Source of the DNA: Pseudomarimonas salicorniae
Lineage (GTDB): Bacteria; Pseudomonadota; Gammaproteobacteria; Xanthomonadales; Xanthomonadaceae
Direction: 5' to 3'
DNA: 64,000 nt
Assembly: GCF_023156535.1 (NCBI RefSeq)
Contig: NZ_JALNMH010000009.1
Coordinates: 173,633-237,632, forward strand
The position numbers were made by a program, and so were the translations under genes. A model generated the notes under the pieces. That model made no database searches. It saw nothing but the letters and a program-made list of their open reading frames with translations, and was not told the DNA's origin. How positions within the stretch are numbered: the first letter of the stretch is position 1; each line of letters starts with the position of its first letter. Shown in pieces: positions 1-7,471 of this stretch.

Positions 1-34
1 TCTCCGCCTTCACGCACCGTCTACCCCCGCCGCC

Positions 35-1279
35 ATGTCGCACCGCACCATCCCGACCAGCCAGCGCCTGCTGGACGTCCGCTACGAGATCCGCGGCGAG
101 CTGGCCCGACGGGCCCGCGACCTCGAGGCCCAGGGTCGGAGGCTGATCAAGCTCAACATCGGCAATCCGGGCGCCTTCGGCTTCCGTGCGCCGGCGCATC
201 TGCAGGCTGCGATCACCGAGCACCTCGAGGCGTCCGACCCGTACTGCCACCAGCAGGGGCTGGAGGAGTCCCGCCTTGCCGTGGCCTCGCAGCACATTCG
301 TCGCGGAGCGCAGGGGGTGAGCCCGCAGCGGGTATTCATCGGCAACGGGGTCAGCGAGCTGATCGACCTGTCCCTGCGCGCCCTGCTCAATCCCGGCGAC
401 GAGGTGCTGCTGCCGAGCCCCGACTATCCGCTATGGAGCGCGGCCACGATCCTCAACGGCGGCACGCCGGTCTACTACGACTGCCTGCCGGAGAACGGCT
501 TCCAGGCGGACCCGGCGCAGATCGAGGCTTCGATCACGCCGCACACCCGCGCCCTGGTCCTGATCAATCCGAACAACCCCTCCGGCGCGAGCTACTCGCG
601 CGAGCTGCTGGGTCAGCTGGTCGAGATCGCCCGGCACCACCGCCTGCTGCTGCTGGCCGACGAGATCTACGACGGCATCGTCTACGACGGCGCCGCCTTC
701 GAGCCGATCGCCCCGCTGGCTGGCGATCATCCCTGCCTGAGCTTCGGCGGCCTGTCCAAGGTGCACCGCGCCTGCGGCTACCGGGTCGGCTGGGGCGTGC
801 TCTCCGGGGATCCGGCCCGCGCCGCGGAGTACCAGCACGCGCTCGACCTGCTCGGCGCCCTGCGCCTGTGCGCCAACGTGCCCGGCCAGTGGGCGATCCC
901 GGCAGCGCTGAACGGGCCGGACACCATCGGCACGCTGACCGCCCCCGGCGGACGGCTGTATGAATCCCGGCGTGCGGTCATCGAGGCCTGCGAGCGATCA
1001 GCCTTCCTCTCGCTGGTCGCGCCGGCCGGCGCGCTGTACGCCTTCCCCGGCGTCGACGTGGACAAGGTCCCGGGCTTCGATGACCATCGCTTCGCACTCG
1101 ACCTGCTGGAATCCGAAGGCGTGCTTATCGTGCCGGGATCGAGTTTCAATGTGCCCTATCGCCACCACTTCCGCGTCACCCTGCTGCCCGAGGCCGAACA
1201 GGTGCGCGAGGTCTTCGCCCGCATCGAGCGGGCCCTGTCGCGCTGGGCGCCGGCCGACAGCAGCCGCCATGTGGCCTAG
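35..1279 (+). CDS. Class I/II pyridoxal-phosphate aminotransferase, AlaA-like
   Basis: Cytosolic fold-type I transaminase of 414 residues, full length for the family. Visible landmarks are the substrate/cofactor loop NPNNPSGA (about residues 178-185), the DEIYD motif (209-213) that contacts the PLP ring, and the Schiff-base lysine in GGLSKVHRACGYRVGW (K242). The SK-x(3)-CGYRVGW context resembles E. coli AlaA (glutamate-pyruvate aminotransferase), so alanine synthesis is the likely role; other amino-acid substrates cannot be excluded. The ATG lies 34 bases from the window edge, so the upstream promoter is not visible. Its last 11 bases overlap the start of the GDSL hydrolase, implying one transcript. 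Confidence 0.88.
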   Translation: MSHRTIPTSQRLLDVRYEIRGELARRARDLEAQGRRLIKLNIGNPGAFGFRAPAHLQAAITEHLEASDPYCHQQGLEESRLAVASQHIRRGAQGVSPQRVFIGNGVSELIDLSLRALLNPGDEVLLPSPDYPLWSAATILNGGTPVYYDCLPENGFQADPAQIEASITPHTRALVLINPNNPSGASYSRELLGQLVEIARHHRLLLLADEIYDGIVYDGAAFEPIAPLAGDHPCLSFGGLSKVHRACGYRVGWGVLSGDPARAAEYQHALDLLGALRLCANVPGQWAIPAALNGPDTIGTLTAPGGRLYESRRAVIEACERSAFLSLVAPAGALYAFPGVDVDKVPGFDDHRFALDLLESEGVLIVPGSSFNVPYRHHFRVTLLPEAEQVREVFARIERALSRWAPADSSRHVA

Positions 1280-1940
1280 GCTGCTGGTCCTGATGGCCAT
1301 GCTGGGTACGATCGGCGGCCAGGCCCAGGCCCGCGAGCCGCTGCGCTACCTGGCGCTCGGCGATTCCTACACCATCGGCGAGGCGGTCGAGGAAGGCGGT
1401 CGGTGGCCGGTGCAGCTGGTCGCCCGGCTCGGTCGTGACGGCATCGCGGTCTCCGAACCGAGGATCATCGCCCGCACCGGCTGGACCACCGACGAGCTGA
1501 GCGCCGCCATGGATGCCGCCGAGCCGCTCGGCGAGTGGGACTTCGTGACCCTGCTGATCGGCGTCAACAACCAGTACCGCGGGCGCAGCATCGAGACCTA
1601 CCGCGAGGAGTTCCGCGGCCTGCTCCGACGCGCGATCGAACTGGCCCGCAGCCGCCCCGAGCGGGTCATGGTGCTGGCGATACCTGACTGGGGGGTGACC
1701 CCGTTCGCCGCGGATCGCGACCGGGCGAAGATCGCCGCCGAACTCGACGCGTACAATGCAGCCGCAGCGGAGATCAGCCGCGAGCACGGCGTCGCCTTCG
1801 TCGACACCGCGCCGATCAGTCGGGCGCGGGGTGCCGAAGCGGAGATGGTGGCCAGCGACGGCCTGCATCCCTCCGCCGCGCTCTACGCGCTCTGGGCCGA
1901 GGCCGCCCACCCGGTAGCCCGGGACCTGCTCTCGCGCTGA
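1269..1940 (+). CDS. Secreted SGNH/GDSL-family hydrolase (esterase/lipase-like)
   Basis: A 223-residue exported hydrolase. The frame is open further upstream, but the ATG at 1269 begins a clean signal peptide (MWPRLLVLMAMLGTIGGQAQA) and overlaps the aminotransferase stop, so I take it as the start. SGNH blocks are visible: block I LALGDSYTIG with the nucleophile serine near residue 33, block III GVNNQ (about 98-102), where the conserved Asn forms the oxyanion hole, and block V SDGLHPS near residue 200 with the catalytic Asp and His. It is likely a periplasmic esterase; the substrate is unknown. The downstream glutaredoxin gene starts after 27 bp and may be co-transcribed. Confidence 0.85.
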   Translation: MWPRLLVLMAMLGTIGGQAQAREPLRYLALGDSYTIGEAVEEGGRWPVQLVARLGRDGIAVSEPRIIARTGWTTDELSAAMDAAEPLGEWDFVTLLIGVNNQYRGRSIETYREEFRGLLRRAIELARSRPERVMVLAIPDWGVTPFAADRDRAKIAAELDAYNAAAAEISREHGVAFVDTAPISRARGAEAEMVASDGLHPSAALYALWAEAAHPVARDLLSR

Positions 1941-1967
1941 ACCCATCGTTTCAACCAGGAGTCACCC

Positions 1968-2897
1968 ATGAGCCTTGATCCTGCGCTGCACCAGCGCATC
2001 GAATCGCTGCTTTCCAGCCACGATGTCGTGCTGTTCATGAAGGGGTCGCCGCAGGCGCCGCGCTGCGGCTTCTCGGCCAAGGCCGCCGGCATCCTCGATG
2101 GCATGGTCTCCGGCTACCACACCGTCGACGTGCTCGCCGACCCGGAGATCCGCGAAGGCATCAAGGTCTACGGCAGCTGGCCGACGATCCCGCAGCTCTA
2201 CGTCAAGGGCGAGCTGGTGGGCGGGTCGGACATCATCGAGTCGATGCTCAACGACGGCCAACTGCACCAGCTCTTCGGGCTGCCTGCGCCGGACCGCACG
2301 CCGCCGAAACTAGGCATCAGCGAGCGCGCCATCGAGGCCATTCAGAACGCGATGGACGACACCGAGGAAGGCATCGGGCTGCATCTGTCGGTCGACCCCC
2401 GCTTCAACGCGCAGTTCCAGCTGAAGCCGATCGAGGGCCACGAGATCGTCGCCCTGGCCGGGCCGATCAAGGTCTACCTGGACCTCGCCAGCGCGCCCCG
2501 CGCCCAGGGCATCGAGATCGACTGGGTCGACGGGCCGCGCGGCTCGGGCCTGTCGATCCACAACCCGAACGCACCGCCGCCGGTCGGCAGCATTGGCGTC
2601 GCCGACATGGACCGCCAGGCCCGGGCCGGCGAACTGACCGTGATCGACGTGCGCAACCCAGGCGAGCGCGCCGCGGCCAGCCTGCCCTTCCCCCACGAGG
2701 TGCTCGACGAGGACAGCCACGACCGCCTCGCCGCCCTGCCCAAGGACCGACCTCTGGCCTTCCTCTGCCATCACGGCATGTCCTCTCGGGGCGCCGCCGA
2801 ACACTTCCGCCAGCTGGGCTTCACCCGGGTGCTCAATGTCGAAGGCGGTATCGACCGCTACGCCCAGGACGTCGACAGCAGCGTTCCGCGCTACTGA
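1968..2897 (+). CDS. Monothiol glutaredoxin (Grx4 type) fused to an IscA-like and a rhodanese domain
   Basis: A 309-residue three-domain cytosolic protein. Residues 1-105 are a monothiol glutaredoxin with the CGFS active site (C33) that binds a glutathione-ligated [2Fe-2S] cluster in this family. Residues about 115-200 resemble the A-type carrier (IscA/HesB) fold, ending in a GSGLSIHNPNAP stretch like the IscA GAGFVFNNPNA segment, but the usual cluster cysteines are absent. Residues about 210-309 form a rhodanese domain with loop FLCHHGMSSRG and candidate catalytic C267. E. coli Grx4 has only the first domain (about 115 residues). Likely role: Fe-S cluster trafficking or sulfur relay. An AGGAG ribosome site at 1957-1961 supports the start. 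Confidence 0.88.
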   Translation: MSLDPALHQRIESLLSSHDVVLFMKGSPQAPRCGFSAKAAGILDGMVSGYHTVDVLADPEIREGIKVYGSWPTIPQLYVKGELVGGSDIIESMLNDGQLHQLFGLPAPDRTPPKLGISERAIEAIQNAMDDTEEGIGLHLSVDPRFNAQFQLKPIEGHEIVALAGPIKVYLDLASAPRAQGIEIDWVDGPRGSGLSIHNPNAPPPVGSIGVADMDRQARAGELTVIDVRNPGERAAASLPFPHEVLDEDSHDRLAALPKDRPLAFLCHHGMSSRGAAEHFRQLGFTRVLNVEGGIDRYAQDVDSSVPRY

Positions 2898-3063
2898 GTC
2901 CCGCCTTCCCGGGGGATCGGCCGCACATGACAAAGCTTGGGGGTTGCGTTAGCTTGTGGGCGTAGCTACATGATTCTTGTGTGATTTGCAACATTGCCCC
3001 GCCGGCACGAAGGTCGCTCAAGACGGCCGCTGTGCGGCGGGACACCGACAGGGAGGACAGGGC

Positions 3064-3363
3064 ATGCGGATCCTGATGGTGATCGCGGCCACCACCTTGC
3101 TGGCCGCCTGTGGCGGTCAGGAAGGTGCTGCCGTATCTGCCTGCAAGGCAGAGATCGCAAGCAAGCTGGAGGGCCAGAACTTCGCCCTCGACGAGGCCGA
3201 CATGGCGTCCAAGGCCACCGTCGAGACCGACGGCATCCTGCGCATCCAGTCCGGCATCACCTTCGACCCCGGTCTGCCCAAGGAGGTCAAGCAGACCTTC
3301 GACTGCAAGGTGCGCATCCGCGACGGCGAGGCCGAGGTCATCTCGCTGCAGTTCATCTGGTGA
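3064..3363 (+). CDS. Small lipoprotein of unknown function
   Basis: A 99-residue protein beginning with a lipoprotein signal peptide; the lipobox LLAAC puts the lipidated cysteine at residue 16. The mature part has two further cysteines (SACKAE and FDCKV) that could form a disulfide. I chose the ATG at 3064 because the signal peptide starts there and a GGGAGGACAGGG ribosome site precedes it; the open frame extends 29 codons upstream without support. A weak promoter (TTGCGT at 2944, TACATG at 2967, 17-bp spacer) lies upstream. I do not recognise the family. Confidence 0.7.
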   Translation: MRILMVIAATTLLAACGGQEGAAVSACKAEIASKLEGQNFALDEADMASKATVETDGILRIQSGITFDPGLPKEVKQTFDCKVRIRDGEAEVISLQFIW

Positions 3364-3399
3364 CCCCCGCGGCCCGGGCCGCACCAGTCCCCGACTGCC

Positions 3400-4176
3400 T
3401 TATTCGTCGAAGCGCAGATGGCGCACCGACTTGCCATGGCGGCGGATGAGCCTGAGCGCCTCGATGCCGATCTGGATGTGTGATTCCACGTACTGCTCGG
3501 ACACCTTCTTGTCGCTGGCCTCGGTCTTGACGCCCTCCGGCACCATCGGCTGATCGGAGACCAGCAGCAGGGCCCCGGCCGGCAGCTTGTTGGCGAAGCC
3601 GGCGGCGAACACGGTGGCGGTCTCCATGTCGATCGCCATGCAGCGCGTCTTGCGCAGGTATTCCTTGAAGGTGTCGTCGTGCTCCCAGACCCGGCGGTTG
3701 GTGGTGTAGACGGTGCCGGTCCAGTAGTCGTGCTCGAGGTCGCGGATCATCGTCGATACCGCACGCTGCAGCTGGAAGGCCGGAAGCGCCGGGACCTCGG
3801 GCGGCAGGTAGTCGTTCGACGTACCCTCGCCACGGATTGCGGCAATCGGCAGGACCAGATCGCCGAGCTGGTTCTTGCGCTTGAGTCCGCCGCACTTGCC
3901 GAGGAACAGGACGGCCTTGGTATCGATGGCCGTCAGCAGGTCCATCACCGTCGCCGCGTTGGCGCTGCCCATGCCGAAGTTGATCATGGTGATGCCATCG
4001 GACGTGGCACTGGGCATCGGCTTGTCGCGGCCGACGATCTCGGCGCCGATCTGCCGGGCAAAGATTTCCAGATAGCCACCGAAATTCGTCAGCAGCACGT
4101 GCTGGCCGAAGTCTTCGAGCGCCACGCCGGTATAGCGCGGCAGCCAGTTCTTTACGATCTCGTCTTTGGTCTTCAT
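3400..4176 (-). CDS. amn: AMP nucleosidase, short form
   Basis: A 258-residue enzyme of the nucleoside phosphorylase superfamily, predicted to hydrolyse AMP to adenine and ribose 5-phosphate in purine turnover. Visible family features are the phosphate/ribose loop INFGMGSANAATVMD, the VLFLGKCGG segment, and the catalytic stretch AIDMETATVFAAGF followed by LLLVSDQPM, which closely matches E. coli Amn. It is about half the length of E. coli Amn (484 residues) because the separate N-terminal regulatory domain is missing. The same frame is open for 2 kb upstream, but that region runs antisense to real plus-strand genes; the ATG at 4176 matches the domain start. It is convergent with the lipoprotein gene. 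Confidence 0.85.
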   Translation of the reverse strand: MKTKDEIVKNWLPRYTGVALEDFGQHVLLTNFGGYLEIFARQIGAEIVGRDKPMPSATSDGITMINFGMGSANAATVMDLLTAIDTKAVLFLGKCGGLKRKNQLGDLVLPIAAIRGEGTSNDYLPPEVPALPAFQLQRAVSTMIRDLEHDYWTGTVYTTNRRVWEHDDTFKEYLRKTRCMAIDMETATVFAAGFANKLPAGALLLVSDQPMVPEGVKTEASDKKVSEQYVESHIQIGIEALRLIRRHGKSVRHLRFDE

Positions 4177-4272
4177 CCGTGCATTCTGGCGCGAGCGCCC
4201 GCTGACCGGCAATCGCCCCGCCCGGCGTGGCGGCGCGTGTAGAGTAGGCGATGGCCCGAGCAGGGGAGCACG

Positions 4273-5133
4273 GTGGCCACCCGCGCGCCTTCCACCATTC
4301 GCGAGCACCGCCACGACAGCCCGCTCGGCAGCTGGCGGGTGGCGCTGTGTGAGCCCTCGCCGGCACTGGCCCCACTGGTTGCGGCGCTGTGGTTCGGCGA
4401 GGGCGCGGTGAGCTACCAGCGCGACCGCATCCTGCCCAACGGGCAGAGCTTCCTGCTGATCAACCTCGGTCCGCCGCAGTATCTGGTCGACGAGGCAGGA
4501 CAGCGCCGCCCGTTCACGGACATCTGGTACTCGGCCCAGCGGCAGACCCCGATCGACACCGAAGCGCCCCACGGCCAGCGACTGCTCGGCGTGGCCCTGC
4601 ACCCGGGCGCCACCCATGCCCTGTTCGGCCTGCCGGCGCATGAGCTGAGCGGCCGGATACTGGCCCTCGACGACCTGCTTGGAGACCGCGTCCATGCGCT
4701 GCGCCAGCGCCTGCTTGACCTGCCCGACGACGCCTCGCGATTCGCCCTGGTCGAGCGCTGGCTGCAGTCGCAGCCGGGCACGGCGCTGCCGCCGCACTTG
4801 GGCGAGGCGCTGCGACGCATCCGGCGCAGCCAGGGTCAGCTCGAGGTGGCGCGTCTGGCCGGAGAACTCGGGCTCAGCCGCCAGCGATTGGGCGGCCTGT
4901 TCAAGGAGCACGTTGGCCTGCCAGCCAAGACCCTGTCCCGCCTGCAACGCTTCCACGGAGCACTGGCCCTGCTGCAAGGCCGCGAGCGCGTGCCCTGGGT
5001 CGAGCTGGCGGCGCACTGCGGCTACTACGACCAATCCCACCTGATCCGCGATTTCCGTGCGTTCTCCGGCTATGCACCGGGCGAGTTCCTGCGCCGCGCC
5101 AGACCCGACGGCGGCAGCGTCGTCGTCGCCTGA
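4273..5133 (+). CDS. AraC-family transcriptional regulator
   Basis: A 286-residue regulator. The C-terminal 100 residues are an AraC double helix-turn-helix: FKEHVGLPAKTLSRLQRF then LAAHCGYYDQSHLIRDFR and FSGYAPGEFLRR, the typical second-helix signature. The N-terminal 170 residues look like the ligand-sensing domain found in many uncharacterised AraC regulators, with LPNGQSFLLINLG. The start is a GTG preceded by a GGGGAG ribosome site. It is transcribed divergently from AMP nucleosidase (96-bp gap) and toward a DUF1761 membrane protein and an SRPBCC protein, which it may control. The effector is unknown. Confidence 0.85.
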   Translation: MATRAPSTIREHRHDSPLGSWRVALCEPSPALAPLVAALWFGEGAVSYQRDRILPNGQSFLLINLGPPQYLVDEAGQRRPFTDIWYSAQRQTPIDTEAPHGQRLLGVALHPGATHALFGLPAHELSGRILALDDLLGDRVHALRQRLLDLPDDASRFALVERWLQSQPGTALPPHLGEALRRIRRSQGQLEVARLAGELGLSRQRLGGLFKEHVGLPAKTLSRLQRFHGALALLQGRERVPWVELAAHCGYYDQSHLIRDFRAFSGYAPGEFLRRARPDGGSVVVA

Positions 5134-5202
5134 CATTTTTCCAAGACCCCGCCGCGGCGCGGCGGCATGCTTCTCCGCACACTTGAGCAAGAGGACACCG
5201 CC

Positions 5203-5619
5203 ATGCCCGAACTCAATCTCTGGGCCGTACTGGTCGCCGCGCTCGCCAGCTTCCTCCTCGGCGGACTGTGGTACTCCCCACTGCTGTTCGCCAAGGCCTG
5301 GCAGCGCGAGGCCGGCCTCAGCGACGAACAGCTGCAGAGCGCCAACATGGGCATGATTTTCGGCCTGGCCTTCGTGCTCTGCCTGATCGCCAGCTTTGTC
5401 TTTGCCCTGTTCCTCGGCCCGCGGCCGCCGCTGGCGCTTGGCCTCGGCGCCGGCTTTGCCGCCGGACTGTGCTGGGTCAGCGCCAGCTTCGGCGTGAACT
5501 ACCTGTTCGAGCGCAAGAGCCTGAAGCTGTTCCTGATCAACGGCGGCTACCACACCCTCCAGTTCACCCTGATCGGCCTGGTCCTCGCCCTGTGGCCGGC
5601 GGCGCCGGCGGCCAGCTGA
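5203..5619 (+). CDS. DUF1761-family small integral membrane protein
   Basis: A 138-residue inner-membrane protein with about four hydrophobic segments (residues roughly 6-26, 49-69, 73-95 and 112-132). The N-terminal GGLWYSPLLFAKAW and the late INGGYHTLQFTLIG segments are characteristic of DUF1761. Function is not established. The ATG at 5203 is preferred over an upstream in-frame start because AAGAGG lies 11 bases before it and the hydrophobic domain starts there. It lies 9 bp before the SRPBCC gene, which is probably in the same transcript. Confidence 0.75.
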   Translation: MPELNLWAVLVAALASFLLGGLWYSPLLFAKAWQREAGLSDEQLQSANMGMIFGLAFVLCLIASFVFALFLGPRPPLALGLGAGFAAGLCWVSASFGVNYLFERKSLKLFLINGGYHTLQFTLIGLVLALWPAAPAAS

Positions 5620-5628
5620 GGTATCACC

Positions 5629-6246
5629 ATGAAGATCACCCTCAAGGCCGAGCAGGCCTACGATGAAGCCAGCGCCCAGCGCGAAACCGGAAAATCGCTG
5701 GGTGAGTGGTTCGGCGTCCTCGACGCCGCCGGCGGCCCCGCCAAGGGTCGGCGCGAACTGGGCCAATTGCTGCTGGTCACGCACAAGCTGCCGCCGTGGT
5801 GGGCTTCGACCATCCTCGGTCTGTACGAGGCCGCGCATGGCCAGATGGAGAGGGACGGTCGCCTCAAGGGCTACTCCATCTGCTCCACCAAGAGCGTCAA
5901 GGCCACGCCGGCCGAGTGCTACGCGATGTTCGAAACCGCAGAGCAGCTGGATCGCTGGCTGGGGCCGAAGCACGAACTGTCCCTGGAGGAGGGAGGCCTG
6001 CTGCGGAACGGCGACGGCAATCGCGCCACGTTTCGCAAGATCAATCCCGGCAAGTCGATCCGCATGCTCTGGCAGCAGCCCGGGGCCGGCGAGGACACGC
6101 CGGTGGAAATCAAGTTCGCCCCAGCCGGCGCCAAGACCACGGTGATGGTCACCCACGAACGCCTGCAGACCCGCGAGGAGGCCGATGGCCTGCGCGCAGC
6201 CTGGGGCAGCGCGTTGGAGCGGCTGAAGGCGCTGGTCGAGGGCTAA
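5629..6246 (+). CDS. DUF4287-like/SRPBCC (AHSA1-type) protein
   Basis: A 205-residue soluble protein. The first 80 residues resemble DUF4287 (SLGEWFGVLDAAGGPAKGRRE, then LPPWWASTILGLYE), a small helical domain. The remainder is an SRPBCC/AHSA1-like helix-grip domain (SVKATPAECYAMFETAEQLDRW to HERLQTREEADGLRAAW), a fold that binds hydrophobic ligands. The pairing of these two domains recurs in bacteria; a biochemical role is not known to me. It follows the DUF1761 gene by 9 bp. Confidence 0.75.
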   Translation: MKITLKAEQAYDEASAQRETGKSLGEWFGVLDAAGGPAKGRRELGQLLLVTHKLPPWWASTILGLYEAAHGQMERDGRLKGYSICSTKSVKATPAECYAMFETAEQLDRWLGPKHELSLEEGGLLRNGDGNRATFRKINPGKSIRMLWQQPGAGEDTPVEIKFAPAGAKTTVMVTHERLQTREEADGLRAAWGSALERLKALVEG

Positions 6247-6283
6247 TCAGGGCGCGAAAAGCAGACCTTCCGCAGGACCCGCC

Positions 6284-6350
6284 TGTAGGAGCCAGCTTGC
6301 TGGCGATCATCCCATCCGGGGCGCCTATCGCCAGCAAGCTGGCTCCTACA
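6284..6350. repeat. REP-type palindrome, family A (copy 1)
   Basis: Perfect 24-bp inverted arms (6284-6307 and 6327-6350) separated by 19 bp. The arm begins TGTAGGAGCCAGCTTGCTGG, a sequence type well known from Pseudomonas REP elements. The same 67-bp element occurs at 52806-52872 with its spacer reversed. It lies just after the SRPBCC gene and could act as a transcript-end hairpin. Confidence 0.93.
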
Positions 6351-6410
6351 CACGCAACGGCGCTGCCAGGTCCGGTTTGCTCCGCAAAGCAGACCTTGCC
6401 GCAGTCAAAT

Positions 6411-6629
6411 TGTGGGAGCGCCCTTGGGCGCGACCGCGGCGCTACGCATTCACCACCGACCGCGGCCAGAGCGGATTTCCGCGGTCGCGCCCAAGGGCGC
6501 TCCCACAGTCGGGCTTTGTTGGGCGTGAGCGAAGCCCCATAGGGTGCGTCTTGGACGCACCGACACGGGCGTTCGGACGGTACGCCCGGTGCGGCCAGCC
6601 GCACCCTATGAGTGTCTTCTTTGCGCCCG
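6411..6629. repeat. Compound repeat B+C (copy 1)
   Basis: Two joined repeats. Part B has perfect 29-bp inverted arms (6411-6439 and 6479-6507; arm begins TGTGGGAGCGCCCTTGGGCG). Part C (about 6508-6629) carries AGGGTGCG near 6541 and a matching CGCACCCT near 6600, enclosing a conserved core around GTTCGGACGG. The whole unit recurs in reverse orientation at 37326-37542, and part C alone, eroded, near 11325. I see no coding potential. Confidence 0.9.
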
Positions 6630-6697
6630 AACCACGCATCCGCCGCTGCCGGCGGGAACGGGCACGCCCTGCAGGCCGCATTCACGCTGGCCTCACC

Positions 6698-6728
6698 CGT
6701 GAAGGTTCAATCTTCACACACGTGAAAA
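6698..6728. promoter_or_regulatory. Candidate operator upstream of the ColR-like regulator
   Basis: Symmetric sequence directly before the response-regulator gene: GTGAAG at 6699 mirrored by CTTCAC at 6712, and the palindrome TTCACACACGTGAA (6713-6726). CGTGAA also occurs twice as a direct repeat, 23 bp apart (6698 and 6721). This spacing suits an OmpR-type dimer pair and suggests autoregulation. That is inference from symmetry only. Confidence 0.35.
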
Positions 6729-6745
6729 CCGCCATGGAGCGAGCC

Positions 6746-7471
6746 ATGTCCAGCCTTGAAGATTCCGCCGGCCTCATCCTCATCATCGAGGACAACCGCA
6801 ACATCTCCGAAATGGTCGGCGAGTACCTCGAACGTCGCCACTACGGCGTCGACTACGCCCAGGACGGGCTCGACGGCCTGCGCCTGGCCACCGAGAACAG
6901 CTACGACGTCATCATCCTCGACCTGATGTTGCCGCGCCTGGATGGTCTTGAGGTCTGTCGCCGCCTGCGCCAGGAGGCGAAGAAGGCGACGCCTGTGCTG
7001 ATGCTCACCGCCCGAGACACCCTGGACGACAAGGTCCGCGGGCTGGAGGCCGGAGGCGATGACTACCTGGTCAAGCCCTTCGCCATCCAGGAACTGGAAG
7101 CCCGGATCCGCGCGCTGATCCGCCGCGAGCGCCGCCAGGTCAGCACCGAGGTGCTGAAGGTCGGCGACCTGGTGCTGGACACCGCCACCCTGCACGTGAC
7201 CCGCGCCGGGCGCGAGGTGCAGCTCTCGCCGATCGGTCTGAAGCTGCTCACCATCCTGATGCGCGAATCGCCGCGGGTGGTCAGTCGGCGCGACATCGAG
7301 CGCGAGATCTGGGGCGACTCCCTGCCCGACTCGGACACCCTGCGCAGCCACCTGTACAACCTGCGCAAGGCGATCGACAAGCCGTTCGAGAAGCAGCTGC
7401 TGCACACCATCCATAGCGCCGGCTACCGTCTGGCCGACCTCGACACCGAGCAGAGCCGGAAGTCCGCATGA
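6746..7471 (+). CDS. OmpR/ColR-like response regulator
   Basis: A 241-residue two-component regulator: receiver domain (residues 10-125) with the acidic pair in IIEDNRN, phospho-acceptor Asp in VIILDLMLPRLDG, and the K in DDYLVKPF; then a winged-helix DNA-binding domain. The C-terminal segment WGDSLPDSDTLRSHLYNL and KPFEKQLLHTIHSAGYRL strongly resembles Pseudomonas ColR. I chose the ATG at 6746 because GGAG at 6736-6739 is well spaced; an ATG at 6734 is possible. The gene overlaps the partner kinase by 4 bp. Confidence 0.88.
   Translation: MSSLEDSAGLILIIEDNRNISEMVGEYLERRHYGVDYAQDGLDGLRLATENSYDVIILDLMLPRLDGLEVCRRLRQEAKKATPVLMLTARDTLDDKVRGLEAGGDDYLVKPFAIQELEARIRALIRRERRQVSTEVLKVGDLVLDTATLHVTRAGREVQLSPIGLKLLTILMRESPRVVSRRDIEREIWGDSLPDSDTLRSHLYNLRKAIDKPFEKQLLHTIHSAGYRLADLDTEQSRKSA

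Noticed and set aside
4177..6156. Upstream extension of the AMP nucleosidase frame on the minus strand
   Set aside because: It lies antisense to the AraC, DUF1761 and SRPBCC genes, and the nucleosidase domain starts exactly at the ATG at 4176.
6284..6629. CRISPR-like repeat array
   Set aside because: The repeats are large palindromes with internal spacers, not regularly spaced direct repeats, and no cas gene is nearby.
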